A DNA stretch of 47,819 nucleotides from Flavobacteriales bacterium (GCA_020631045.1 JAHDHZ010000001.1:25933-73751); one strand, 5' to 3'. Shown: positions 8,577-17,949, counted from the stretch's first letter. A program made the numbers and translations. Notes: generated from the letters alone by a model not told the origin.

Positions 8577-9744
8577 ATTGATAAATCAATAGAGCGCTTC
8601 TCAATTTAGGCTCTATAAAGGTACTCTTGGGAGGGAGTGTTCTTTGCAAGTCAGAGATTTGCATGAGTTGTTGGGTTGAAATCGGACGTAGAGCAAACAA
8701 TACTTCTGTTGTACTCATTTTGGCACAGACTTGCTGAATGTTCTGAGATGAATCTATGTAAGTAATCTGCTCTGTATTTCTTAGGTCTTTAAGTTCTAGA
8801 AAAGGCTTTAAAATTGTTTCAGATAACCTCTCTACTGGCAAAAAGCCTTCTTTATTCTCTTTCTCTTCAAGAGCATACCAAGATGAATTATGGTACATCA
8901 TCAAAGCTGTATGATCACTATATGCATCTTTCTTTTCAAGATTGTAATGCTCTTCTAAAAGAAGCTTTAGACTCTCAAAGCTTTTATTTTGAAGGGATAA
9001 CTTTCTGTGAAAAGCCTTGATGTTTAATTGATCATCAGAAATTAAATAAGCCAAAAATTTATCGTATTTATTTTGCTTTAATTGCTCATGTAGTAAAGCT
9101 GAAGAAGCAGAGCGATGATGGCCATCTGCAATGTAAAAAGCTTTTACTTTTTCAAACAGCTTAAGGTATGTATCGCATGAATCTGTAGCTTGAATTTTCC
9201 ATAACTGATGCAAGACTTGATCGTGGGTCACAAAATCATAAACAGGCTGCTGTTGCATACTATTTTCAATGAGTTCAGTAATCTCAGTATCTTGCTGGTA
9301 GGTCATCAATACAGGCTCTGCATGCATTTGTGTCGCTTTTAAATAAGATGCAAACATTTGCTCTCTTTTTGCCAAAGTACGTTCGTGCTTTTTAATCAAA
9401 CTGTTTTTATACTCATCAACAGAAACAAGACAGACCACACCAGTAAATGAATTTTGTTCAAAACTTTGTCTGTAGATGTATAAACAATCAGATTGCTCTT
9501 GAAGAAAAAATCCTTTTTCTTTGAATGAAGAAAATTTCTGAGCCACTTTTTTAAATTTCTCTCTCAGCGACAATTTTGCTGTTTGAATGCCCTGAGGATT
9601 TAAGACATGTATAAAAGAAAAAGGATTTGAAGCTAACTTTACCTTAAGTTGTTGCTCAGAATAAGAAATATAAGATCTTGTGGTGACCAAATGCACCTTG
9701 TTATGAACAGGCCGAATTGCTTTAAATGGAAAAATACGCGCCAA
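8566..9744 (-). CDS. DUF1015 family protein
   Basis: A 392-residue cytoplasmic protein with the DUF1015 signatures: the N-terminal FPFKAIRP block and the central FYIADGHHRSASSALLHEQL. The family has no firmly established enzymatic function; the conserved ADGHHR motif suggests a catalytic or metal site. In Bacteroidota it is commonly found directly after serC and serA, exactly as here, with a 16-base gap to serA and an 11-base overlap with yggS. A serine-pathway role is a context-based inference only. Confidence 0.9.
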   Translation of the reverse strand: MARIFPFKAIRPVHNKVHLVTTRSYISYSEQQLKVKLASNPFSFIHVLNPQGIQTAKLSLREKFKKVAQKFSSFKEKGFFLQEQSDCLYIYRQSFEQNSFTGVVCLVSVDEYKNSLIKKHERTLAKREQMFASYLKATQMHAEPVLMTYQQDTEITELIENSMQQQPVYDFVTHDQVLHQLWKIQATDSCDTYLKLFEKVKAFYIADGHHRSASSALLHEQLKQNKYDKFLAYLISDDQLNIKAFHRKLSLQNKSFESLKLLLEEHYNLEKKDAYSDHTALMMYHNSSWYALEEKENKEGFLPVERLSETILKPFLELKDLRNTEQITYIDSSQNIQQVCAKMSTTEVLFALRPISTQQLMQISDLQRTLPPKSTFIEPKLRSALLIYQYAS

Positions 9745-9760
9745 AACTTAAACAAAATTT

Positions 9761-10717
9761 TCAACTAAAATACTCAAAAATATGTTCACATATTTCAATG
9801 CCAATTCTCTGTTGCGCTTCAATTGTAGAGGCCCCTATGTGAGGTGTAGATAAAATCTTTGAATGCTTTAACAATGCTGAATTAGGAGTGGGCTCTTGTT
9901 CAAAAACATCTAAAAATGCTCCTGCAATTTCATCTCTATCAAGCGCATCAAGCAATGCCATTTCATCTACCACTCCACCTCTAGCTGCATTTAACAAATA
10001 AGCATTTGATGGCATTTGTTTAAATTCAGATTCACCTATAATTGGTGATCTGTCTTTGGCTTTGGGAATATGTAGCGAAAGATAATCTGATTTTTGTAAC
10101 ACTTCATCAAAACTGCTCAGATGTTGTGAGAGTTTCATTTTTTGATCAGCAATTTTCAATTCAAGCTCAACAGTGTCGTTCAAAAAAGCATCATGGGCCA
10201 CTACCTTCATACCAAGAGCATATGCATAAGAGGCCAGAGCTTTACCAATTCTTCCAAACCCGATAATACCTAGGGTTTTACCCCTAAGTTCACTGCCTTT
10301 AAATGATTTTTTTAAGCTCTTAAAATGTTCATGGCCTTCTTTAGGCATTTTTTGAGCTGCTGCATCTAGTTTTCGAGACAAAGCAAACATTGCCCCAACA
10401 ATTAATTCTGCCACAGCAATAGATGATGACGAAGGCGTGTTAAATACCTTTACACCAAGCTCTTTGGCTTTGACTAAATCAATGTTATCAAGGCCTACCC
10501 CTGCCCTGCCGATCAACTTTAAAGTTTTACAAGCCTCTAATAAACTTGCATCAACTTTAGTCGCACTTCGCACCAATAAAACCTGATATTCTTCTTGATT
10601 GATTTGATTGATCAAGTCTTGTTGATCTACTTTTTGAGTTTCAACCTGAAATCCTGCTTGTTCTAACTGCTGTTTTGCAGAAAGATCAATTCCATCATTT
10701 GCCAGTATCTTAACCAT
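9761..10717 (-). CDS. serA: D-3-phosphoglycerate dehydrogenase
   Basis: A 318-residue NAD-dependent D-2-hydroxyacid dehydrogenase that oxidises 3-phosphoglycerate to 3-phosphohydroxypyruvate, the first step of serine synthesis. The Rossmann motif is LGIIGFGRIGKAL. The catalytic Arg is in NAARGGVVDE, and the catalytic His is in STPHIGAST. It is the short form without a C-terminal ACT domain, so allosteric serine inhibition of the classic type is not expected. The start MVKILANDGID at 10717 is preferred; a nine-residue extension to 10744 would run deeper into serC. It overlaps the serC stop by 8 bases. Substrate assignment rests on the serC neighbour. Confidence 0.92.
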   Translation of the reverse strand: MVKILANDGIDLSAKQQLEQAGFQVETQKVDQQDLINQINQEEYQVLLVRSATKVDASLLEACKTLKLIGRAGVGLDNIDLVKAKELGVKVFNTPSSSSIAVAELIVGAMFALSRKLDAAAQKMPKEGHEHFKSLKKSFKGSELRGKTLGIIGFGRIGKALASYAYALGMKVVAHDAFLNDTVELELKIADQKMKLSQHLSSFDEVLQKSDYLSLHIPKAKDRSPIIGESEFKQMPSNAYLLNAARGGVVDEMALLDALDRDEIAGAFLDVFEQEPTPNSALLKHSKILSTPHIGASTIEAQQRIGIEICEHIFEYFS

Positions 10718-11771
10718 ATTGTTTTTCAAAATCTTGCATGACATCTACCAATACCTGAACACTTTCAATCGGCATGGCATTATATATTGAAGCTCTAAAT
10801 CCACCCACAGAACGATGGCCTTTAATGCCTACAATACCTGCACTGGAGCACATTTCTAAAAAGGCTTCAGAAAGTTGTTTATCTGTAAGGTTAAAAGTCA
10901 CATTCATCTTAGAGCGGCTTTCTTTTTGAGCATATCCAACCAAAAGAGCATTGCGATCAATCTCATTGTAAAGCAAATCAGATTTTTGATTGTTGATTTT
11001 TTCAATTTGCTGAACTCCACCCAAAGAAGTAATCCACTCAAGGGTCAACATAGAAACGTAAATAGGAAACACTGGAGGAGTGTTAAACATTGAATTTTTC
11101 TGGATTTGTAACTCTAGATCTAACATCGAAGGTAAGTTGCGCTGTGTTTTACCCAAAATCTCTTGATTGACGATGTATAAAGTCGTGCCGGCAGGTCCCA
11201 TGTTTTTTTGAGCTCCAGCATAGATTAAACCAAAATCTTGTGCATTGAATGTTCGTGAGAAAATATCAGAAGACATGTCGCAAACATGTATAGATTTATA
11301 ACTTTTAAAGTTTTGATATTGAGTCCCATATATCGTATTATTTGAAGTTGTGTGTAAATAGTCGCAATTCTCAACATATTCAAACTCAGGGATGTAATTA
11401 AAGCCTTGATCTTCAGAACTGGCAAGCGTATCTACATGACCAATTCTCTTAGCCTCTTTAATGGCTTTTGTAGACCAAGTGCCTGTATTGACATAGGCTG
11501 CTTTGGTCTTTAAAAGATTCAAAGCTAAAATGTAAAAAGCAGTACTTGCTCCACCCGATAAAAACAATACTTTTTGATTTTCGTTTAACCCTAATAACTC
11601 TTTCACTAAACTTTGAGCATTGTGCATAATTTGCACAAAATCATCTGAACGGTGAGACATTTCAAGTAAAGAAAGCCCTTTTGAATTATAGTCTAAAATA
11701 GCCTGAGAAGCTTTTTCAAAAACCGATTTAGGTAAAATAGAAGGGCCTGCTGAAAAATTGTGTTTTTGCAT
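10710..11771 (-). CDS. serC: Phosphoserine aminotransferase
   Basis: A 353-residue class V PLP aminotransferase that converts 3-phosphohydroxypyruvate and glutamate to phosphoserine. It opens with HNFSAGPSILP, the family hallmark, followed by LLEMSHRSDDF. The PLP-binding lysine is in YAGAQKNMGPAGTT near residue 190. Length matches the family (about 355-360). It directly abuts the gmhA stop with no gap and overlaps serA, so serine synthesis is co-expressed with a sugar-phosphate isomerase and cell-wall genes. No SerB phosphatase is present in the window. Confidence 0.96.
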   Translation of the reverse strand: MQKHNFSAGPSILPKSVFEKASQAILDYNSKGLSLLEMSHRSDDFVQIMHNAQSLVKELLGLNENQKVLFLSGGASTAFYILALNLLKTKAAYVNTGTWSTKAIKEAKRIGHVDTLASSEDQGFNYIPEFEYVENCDYLHTTSNNTIYGTQYQNFKSYKSIHVCDMSSDIFSRTFNAQDFGLIYAGAQKNMGPAGTTLYIVNQEILGKTQRNLPSMLDLELQIQKNSMFNTPPVFPIYVSMLTLEWITSLGGVQQIEKINNQKSDLLYNEIDRNALLVGYAQKESRSKMNVTFNLTDKQLSEAFLEMCSSAGIVGIKGHRSVGGFRASIYNAMPIESVQVLVDVMQDFEKQYG

Positions 11772-12356
11772 TTAATTAAAGATTTCTTTTTCAATCAACT
11801 CACATAAAATATGTCCGATAAGTATATGACATTCTTGAATGCGCGGGGTATCATCAGAAGGCACTTGAATAGTGATATCTGAAAGCAATTTGAGTTTAGA
11901 ATCTTTCGCTCCTGTCATAGCAATGGTTTTGACGCCTATCTCTTTTGCTTTTTCAAAAGCCTTTACAACGTTTGGTGAGTTGCCACTGGTAGATAATCCA
12001 AACAAAACATCTCCCCTAACTGCCTTTGCTTCAAGCATTCTACTAAATACATGATCATAGCCATAATCGTTGGCAACAGCTGTGACATAAGAAGTGTTCA
12101 CATGTAATGCCTCTGCATTGATGGGGGAGCGATCTTTGTAAAAACGGCCTGTGAGTTCTGCTGCGATGTGTTGAGCGTCAGCTGCTGAACCTCCGTTGCC
12201 GCAGAATAGGAGTTTTTGATCTGTTTTTAAAGCTTGAATACAATGTAAAGCCGCTTGCTCAACTACCTTTTTTAGCACTTGATCTTGATCAATTAACTCA
12301 TGAACTTTAAGTGATTTACTGAAAATTTGGTCGATATGATCTAGCAAGAAGCCCAT
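11772..12356 (-). CDS. gmhA: SIS-domain phosphoheptose isomerase (GmhA/DiaA type)
   Basis: A 194-residue SIS-domain protein. FCGNGGSAADAQHIAAELTGRF is the classic GmhA sedoheptulose-7-phosphate isomerase motif, and FGLSTSGNSPNVVKAFEKA is the sugar-phosphate Ser/Thr loop. The C-terminal IQECHILIGHILCELIE supplies the conserved Glu and His. GmhA makes D-glycero-D-manno-heptose 7-phosphate for LPS heptose. DiaA-like proteins share the fold, and no other heptose gene (HldE, GmhB) is in the window, so the exact role is not certain. It heads the operon with serC, which starts on the next base after its stop. Confidence 0.88.
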   Translation of the reverse strand: MGFLLDHIDQIFSKSLKVHELIDQDQVLKKVVEQAALHCIQALKTDQKLLFCGNGGSAADAQHIAAELTGRFYKDRSPINAEALHVNTSYVTAVANDYGYDHVFSRMLEAKAVRGDVLFGLSTSGNSPNVVKAFEKAKEIGVKTIAMTGAKDSKLKLLSDITIQVPSDDTPRIQECHILIGHILCELIEKEIFN

Positions 12357-12363
12357 TGAAATT

Positions 12364-12371
12364 GAAAGTTA
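12364..12371 (-). promoter_or_regulatory. Possible -7 promoter element, one mismatch (TAACTTTC)
   Basis: On the minus strand this reads TAACTTTC, one base off TAnnTTTG, and ends 7 bases before the gmhA ATG, the same spacing as the clear promoters elsewhere in the window. It would drive the gmhA-serC-serA operon, but read-through from the upstream YfhO-like gene is also possible. Confidence 0.35.
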
Positions 12372-12395
12372 GACTTTTTAAGCCGTAAAAAAAAA

Positions 12396-14819
12396 CTAGA
12401 CGATCTCTTTGTTGAGAACGACTTTATAGACTGCAAATCCAATGATTAATAAGATCAGAAACGAAGCAAAATTCGAAACAAAAGCACCATATACAACAGG
12501 GGTATACTCAAAAACAATTTTGTGATTGCCCGCTGAAATAGGCAATGCTCTTAAAATATAGTTTGCTCTAATCATCTCAACAGGCTTTTCATCAATGAAA
12601 ACCTTCCACCCTCTTTGTGGGCCATACCAAACCTCTGAGAAAACAGCTAATTGATCACTGCTGCTGCTAGAAGAGTAAGTAAGCTTGTTTGGAGCATATT
12701 CTGTAAGAGAGATTTGACCTTTTGCATCACCTGCCTTAAGTGCAGGATATTGATTTTTAAATTCTTCAGTCAAGATGATAGCAGTTGAATCAGATTTAAA
12801 TGTTTCATTACTCATCGCTTCAATTTCTTGATTTGGATCATCAACCTTCTGGATATCTTTTACAAACCAAGCATTGCCCAATGCTTGACTATTCACTTGC
12901 AACTGCCCATTTTGATTGATGATGTATTTGGCATTTAACATGTTTAATACTGGTAAATTAAATTTTGAAATATGATAATCTATCATGTCTTGATAACGCT
13001 GCAACTTAGCTGCATGATACCCCCCCACAGTATTGTGATGATAAGAAGTATGAGCAGAGTTAAACGTATTGATCGATAAGTCAAGCACCCGATAAAACCC
13101 ACGTCCTTTGGGCTCTAATTGAAAAATTTGATTGTCTACTGGTCTTGGAGAAAACTTATATTCATACTTTTTTTCAGAAACCCAGCTATCTTCAGTTAAG
13201 TATCCCTTACCAACTTGCCAGACATCAAACAAAGCAATACATCCAACTAAAACAATGTAGAGGTACTTATTTTTCAAGAAATCTTTCAAATACAAATAAG
13301 TCAAAACAAAAATTACAACAAGCAGACCTAAAGACCGCAAAGCGTCATTGTACAGCAACTCCTTTCTTGTTTCAATAAAAATATCAAGAATTTGCGCGTT
13401 ATAATTTGCGTCACTTGCTCCGGTAAATGAAAATAGAGACGAGCCCAAAAGAATAAAAAGCAAGAGCAATCCACCCAAAAGAAAAAAGGCATTGCGCAAA
13501 GCTTTAAAAACATCTTGTTTAGAAAGATTTTCAAAAATCTTTTGCTGAGAAAGCGCTGCGGGAATGATCAGAAAACTTGCCAAAACGTTGAGGGCCGACC
13601 CAGGAGACCGAAATTTATTGAAAAGCGGAAAATGATCAAATAAAAACCGGTTTAAAATCTCAAAATTCTTACCCAAAGACAGTAAGGCTATGGTTATGGC
13701 TCCAAAAAGAAAAGGCCATTTCTCTTCTTTTTTAAGCAAGAACATGCCGATTACAAACAAAAAGAAAACATAAACTCCAAAATAATCAGGACCACTTGTA
13801 AATGGCATGCTACCCCAATACATTGGCGCTCTATACTTTTTATTTTTGGCCCGTTTAGCACCATTTTGTTTCAAAAGTTTTCCTGTAGCTGTTGAGCCAT
13901 TGACATATTCACCAGACCCACCTCCCATTACTCTAGGTACTAAAAGCGTTAACAAACTGGTTTTATCATTACTCCAATTCATCGCATAATCCCAAGCAAG
14001 ACCTTCAACGTTAGAGCTTTCTTGCTGATCTGATACATCTTTCTTTTGCAAAGTAGGCGTACCTCTCATCGTATCTTCAGAGAATTTTTTAGAAGAATAT
14101 AACTGCGCAAAGTTTGACAAAGCGGCTATAGCAGCACAAAGAATTAACACAGCTCCTGAAGAAATTAAACCTTTGATTGAAATACTTTTATTTTTAATTG
14201 AAATAATACTGTAGGCAATGACAAAAATGAGCATAGCAAGAGCCAGATAATACACCATTTGAATGTGGTTTCGCATAATGGCCGTAGAGAGAGCAAGAGT
14301 AAAAATTGCAGCCCCCGAAAAATATTTTCTTCTCAGAATTAACAGTGTAGAGCCCAAAATTGCAGGAAATACCGTCAACACATCAACCTTGTTTCCATGT
14401 CCTGCCTCAAGTAAAATAATGTGATTTACACTCAAACTAAACAACAAACTAAAAATAGAGGCAATCAATGGATTGACTCCTAAAAAAACAAGTGTTATAA
14501 AGCAAGTTATGGCAGCTTTTATGAAATAACCAGAAGGGTAAGATTGAAAAAAGTAAAATACTTTATTTACATAAAAAACAAGGTTTTGCTTCACTCCTGC
14601 AGAGAGTAACCCCCAAGGCATTCCTGAAAACATCGAAGGATTCCAATTTGATGAGATTCCACTCTCTTCTTTGTAATCCATTAAATGCTTACTCCAAGCA
14701 GTAGATGAAATAGCATCACCCGCATCAACTTTTTTGTCTTTGTATTGTGGAGCAAAAAATGAAAAAAGCACAACAAAAATTGCTGTAATTGCTATTAAAA
14801 AAGATGTTTTAAAGTTCAT
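12396..14819 (-). CDS. YfhO-like polytopic membrane protein
   Basis: An 807-residue membrane protein with about a dozen helices in the first 520 residues, followed by a soluble, largely beta C-terminal domain and a last helix (YGAFVSNFASFLILLIIGFAVY). This resembles Bacteroidota YfhO-family proteins, which have a GT-C-like fold. The first loop carries STAWSKHLMDYKEESGI and NPSMFSGMPWG, typical of that group. YfhO-type proteins are implicated in glycosylating lipoteichoic acid or other envelope polymers in Gram-positives; the role in Bacteroidota is not established. It is divergent from the capsule-type genes and 39 bases upstream of gmhA. Confidence 0.82.
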   Translation of the reverse strand: MNFKTSFLIAITAIFVVLFSFFAPQYKDKKVDAGDAISSTAWSKHLMDYKEESGISSNWNPSMFSGMPWGLLSAGVKQNLVFYVNKVFYFFQSYPSGYFIKAAITCFITLVFLGVNPLIASIFSLLFSLSVNHIILLEAGHGNKVDVLTVFPAILGSTLLILRRKYFSGAAIFTLALSTAIMRNHIQMVYYLALAMLIFVIAYSIISIKNKSISIKGLISSGAVLILCAAIAALSNFAQLYSSKKFSEDTMRGTPTLQKKDVSDQQESSNVEGLAWDYAMNWSNDKTSLLTLLVPRVMGGGSGEYVNGSTATGKLLKQNGAKRAKNKKYRAPMYWGSMPFTSGPDYFGVYVFFLFVIGMFLLKKEEKWPFLFGAITIALLSLGKNFEILNRFLFDHFPLFNKFRSPGSALNVLASFLIIPAALSQQKIFENLSKQDVFKALRNAFFLLGGLLLLFILLGSSLFSFTGASDANYNAQILDIFIETRKELLYNDALRSLGLLVVIFVLTYLYLKDFLKNKYLYIVLVGCIALFDVWQVGKGYLTEDSWVSEKKYEYKFSPRPVDNQIFQLEPKGRGFYRVLDLSINTFNSAHTSYHHNTVGGYHAAKLQRYQDMIDYHISKFNLPVLNMLNAKYIINQNGQLQVNSQALGNAWFVKDIQKVDDPNQEIEAMSNETFKSDSTAIILTEEFKNQYPALKAGDAKGQISLTEYAPNKLTYSSSSSSDQLAVFSEVWYGPQRGWKVFIDEKPVEMIRANYILRALPISAGNHKIVFEYTPVVYGAFVSNFASFLILLIIGFAVYKVVLNKEIV

Positions 14820-14838
14820 AAGCTTTTTAACTAGGCGA

Positions 14839-14846
14839 TAAAGTTA
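14839..14846 (-). promoter_or_regulatory. Possible -7 promoter element, one mismatch (TAACTTTA)
   Basis: Read on the minus strand as TAACTTTA, one base off TAnnTTTG, about 19 bases before the ATG of the YfhO-like gene. The 73-base divergent spacer shows no exact match for either gene. Confidence 0.3.
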
Positions 14847-14892
14847 TACTTTTATTTACAAATTTGTTTGACAATATCTAGCGAGATTTCAG

Positions 14893-16443
14893 ATGCCCCA
14901 ATCTTCAAATCAGATTCACACACTGGCCATTGATGCTTATCATCAATGCCACTTTGAACTCCTTGATCGGCTTTGCCAGAAAGATAACATCGCTCTTAAA
15001 TATATCTTATCAGGATCACAAGAAAACTTTAAAGGTGATCAGCAAACCATTAAAAAAATTGTACCGAAATTTAAAAGAGATGGGGTTGCAATAGAAAAGT
15101 CTACAGAGCTCATGTTTGGTGAGCAAATCAACAAACTAATAGATCGCCCTTTAAAAATTGATCGGCATTTTATCGAACAATGCAAAAGTATAGAGAGCTA
15201 TTTCTTAAGGGTTTCTGACAGGCATACAGCATTTCCTATATCTGTATATGAGCGTAGGCAATATTACCTACTTTTACTGAACCACTTCTATTTGATTTTA
15301 ACAGAATTGAATATTGGTAGGCTCATCAGCTTTGATACACCTCACAGTTTATCTTCTATTATATTGTACAAGCTCTGTGCGCTTTTAAAAATTCAATGCA
15401 TTCAATTAGAGTATCATACGCTTGATGATTATTCTGTTGTTTTTGATGGATATGAATTTCCTAGTATTCCCAAAGATTACTGCCAAGAAGAAAGTCTTGA
15501 ATACTTTAAGAATAGCCTAAATACAAACCTTGTAAAGAATCTACAACATACTGATCAGTATCTATCTGCATACAAAAAAAGAGATCAGAAAGTTTATATC
15601 AAAGATCATTTTTTATGGCCTTTAGCCTATATTTTAAGAACTGCAGCAAAAGTTATCACAAACCTGATACAAGGTATATTTTCTGGCTTTCTTAAGAAAG
15701 AAGTCTTGCACTTCACTTCTTTGAATAACATAAAAAATCGTTTTAATTATAGACTCTCAATCAACAAACCTATGGTTGAATTGGTGAATAAGAATATCTT
15801 TTACAATAAACTGGCTAGAATACCAGATCTAGAAAAACCCTATATCTATTTTGGCATGCATATGCAACCAGAAAAAACAACTCTGCCTATGGCTGGTGAG
15901 TTTGATAATCCGCTTCTTGCGATTACTATGCTCTCTAAAGCACTTCCTGATGGGTGGATGTTGTACGTCAAAGAGCATCCAAACCAATTTAACAACCGAA
16001 AAGTCACCAACAACAACTTTAGAAATAAAGCTTTGTACAAGGCAATTCTTAAACTTAAAAATGTCTTTCTTGTACCTTTATCTTATGCATCAGATGCTTT
16101 AATCTCAAAGGCCCAAATTGTCTCTACATTAACCGGATCAATCGGATGGGAAGCCTTAAAACAAAGTATTCCAGTAATTGCTTTTGGCAATACTTATTAT
16201 AAGGCATGTTCAGCAGTTGAATCTCCTGAATCAGTAGAATCCACCCAAAAAGCGATCGAGCGATTATCAAACATGAGCAAACAATCTATTCAGCTAGAGC
16301 TTTACAGATACTTACATTTTTATGAGAAAAATCACTTCTTGTGTAACAGCGGGAACAACGAAGTCACAATTAGCAATAACTCTTTGTCTAGAGATAAGCA
16401 GTTAGAGCATTTAGAACAGCATTTTTTACATTTTATTCATTGA
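14893..16443 (+). CDS. Capsule-biosynthesis-type putative glycosyltransferase
   Basis: A 516-residue soluble protein of the capsular-polysaccharide-biosynthesis (KpsC/KpsS-like, GT-B) type. Evidence is the C-terminal half: YIYFGMHMQPEKTTLPMAGEF, LPDGWMLYVKEHPNQF, and STLTGSIGWEALKQSIPVIAFG. These correspond to the P-E-x-T, KEHP and T-G-x-x-GWEA blocks of this family, whose characterised members transfer Kdo or related sugars. The N-terminal half was not recognised. The following gene overlaps by 4 bases through a TTG start. Given the pseudaminic acid genes close by, a nonulosonate could be the donor, but that is inference. Confidence 0.72.
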   Translation: MPQSSNQIHTLAIDAYHQCHFELLDRLCQKDNIALKYILSGSQENFKGDQQTIKKIVPKFKRDGVAIEKSTELMFGEQINKLIDRPLKIDRHFIEQCKSIESYFLRVSDRHTAFPISVYERRQYYLLLLNHFYLILTELNIGRLISFDTPHSLSSIILYKLCALLKIQCIQLEYHTLDDYSVVFDGYEFPSIPKDYCQEESLEYFKNSLNTNLVKNLQHTDQYLSAYKKRDQKVYIKDHFLWPLAYILRTAAKVITNLIQGIFSGFLKKEVLHFTSLNNIKNRFNYRLSINKPMVELVNKNIFYNKLARIPDLEKPYIYFGMHMQPEKTTLPMAGEFDNPLLAITMLSKALPDGWMLYVKEHPNQFNNRKVTNNNFRNKALYKAILKLKNVFLVPLSYASDALISKAQIVSTLTGSIGWEALKQSIPVIAFGNTYYKACSAVESPESVESTQKAIERLSNMSKQSIQLELYRYLHFYEKNHFLCNSGNNEVTISNNSLSRDKQLEHLEQHFLHFIH

Positions 16444-17924
16444 AAAAAGTTTTAATATATTCAAACACGGGTTTAAGCTCTAAGCAAATTGGATTAACCG
16501 CCGAGGTAATCGCTAATTTAAATGAGCAGAATGCTTCTATTACCTTAGTAAAGTGTGACAATGTTCTTGACAACTGTTATTTTAATCGCACGCACAATAT
16601 TTTAGCTTGCGCTTCGTGCCAAGGCAGATCTGATGCGCTCATCAATCAAATTGATTGTAAAAACTTAAATGTTGTCTCATTGAAAAAAATAAGTAAAGCT
16701 TATGCTGTTCAAATACCAAAATTTAAAAACCTTCAGGCGCTTTTAGATTATACTTACAAAGGGCATCAGATTGGAAGAGCGGTTTCATCTTCTATCATTT
16801 CATACAAAAGAGATTATGAATTAAACAGTGATAAATACGGCGATTTAATTGCTCTTGAAATTAAAAAATCAATCAATGTATTGCTCAATTTTGAAGCTAT
16901 TTTAGCCCAAAACACCTTTGATGAAGTCTACCTGTTTAACGGAAGGTTCTCTGAGGTATATCCTGTTTTATCACTTTGTGAGCAACAAGCCCTTGACTAC
17001 TTTTCTATTGAAGCAGGTGCTGGCAAAAATGTTGAATTATTTAAAAATCATTTACCCCATAGCATTGTAGGTAGACAAAAAACAATAGCATCTATTTGGT
17101 CTGCTTTCGATAAAAAAAAGAGGGTGCAAATTGCACAAAATTGGTTTCACTCAAAAAGAAACAAAGATGAGCAAATTGAAAAGTCATTTACTAAGGCTCA
17201 AGAAACTGGACTTGTACCTGACTTTCTAGATCAAAAAAAGAAAAAGATTTTGATTCTAAATTCTTCTGAAGATGAATTAAAAGTCATGGAAGAATGGCAA
17301 ACCCCTCTGTTTAAAGAACAAAATCAGGCCATTGACAAAATTGTGAGTCATTATAAGAACGATGATGCTAAACAGTTTATTTTAAGAGTGCACCCCAACT
17401 TAGGAAAAGTTGACAATCAACAAATTAGAGGTGTTCAAAAAATGGAGCATCAAAACCTTCATATCATAGGACCTAATGAAAAAGTTGACACTTATGCTCT
17501 AATTGAAGCTTGCGATATTATTTTAGTTTTTGCCTCTGCTACAGGACTTGAAGCTACTTTTATGAAAAAACCTTCCATTCTATTTGGCAAGTCTTTTTAT
17601 ATGCAAATGAATGCTGTATACGAACCAAAAACATATACTGAATTATATAAGTTATTAGACCATAAAAAACTACCTGCTAAACCTCAAGAAAATACATATA
17701 AGTACGCATTGTATATGTCTGTTTACGGAACCAAGACAAAATACTTTAAGCTAGCTGAAAAACGCCAAGAATCTACTTTTAAAGGCGAGAAAATAAAAGA
17801 TTTTCCAGTGCAAAGTTTCACATTGCTTTTTAAGTACTTAAGTTCTTTTTCTGTGTGGATTTCAACTCACCGAATATATTTTCAAAAACCCTTGAGTCTA
17901 TTTTCACTTTTTAAGTACAAGTGA
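16440..17924 (+). CDS. Capsule-biosynthesis-type putative glycosyltransferase with N-terminal Cys cluster
   Basis: A 494-residue protein related in architecture to the preceding gene. The C-terminal half shows ILRVHPNLGK, LHIIGPNEKVDTYALIEACD and FASATGLEATFMKKPSILFG, resembling the HP-N and T-x-G-x-E-A blocks of capsule synthesis transferases. The N-terminal domain has four cysteines, C39-x6-C46-x10-C57-x2-C60, which could bind zinc or an iron-sulfur cluster; this is unusual for a sugar transferase. The start is TTG at 16440, overlapping the upstream stop (TTGA), giving MKKVLIYSNTG. A pairwise function with the upstream gene is likely. The exact reaction is unknown. Confidence 0.7.
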   Translation: MKKVLIYSNTGLSSKQIGLTAEVIANLNEQNASITLVKCDNVLDNCYFNRTHNILACASCQGRSDALINQIDCKNLNVVSLKKISKAYAVQIPKFKNLQALLDYTYKGHQIGRAVSSSIISYKRDYELNSDKYGDLIALEIKKSINVLLNFEAILAQNTFDEVYLFNGRFSEVYPVLSLCEQQALDYFSIEAGAGKNVELFKNHLPHSIVGRQKTIASIWSAFDKKKRVQIAQNWFHSKRNKDEQIEKSFTKAQETGLVPDFLDQKKKKILILNSSEDELKVMEEWQTPLFKEQNQAIDKIVSHYKNDDAKQFILRVHPNLGKVDNQQIRGVQKMEHQNLHIIGPNEKVDTYALIEACDIILVFASATGLEATFMKKPSILFGKSFYMQMNAVYEPKTYTELYKLLDHKKLPAKPQENTYKYALYMSVYGTKTKYFKLAEKRQESTFKGEKIKDFPVQSFTLLFKYLSSFSVWISTHRIYFQKPLSLFSLFKYK

Positions 17925-17949
17925 GCTACTTTGATTTGTAAATTTCGAT

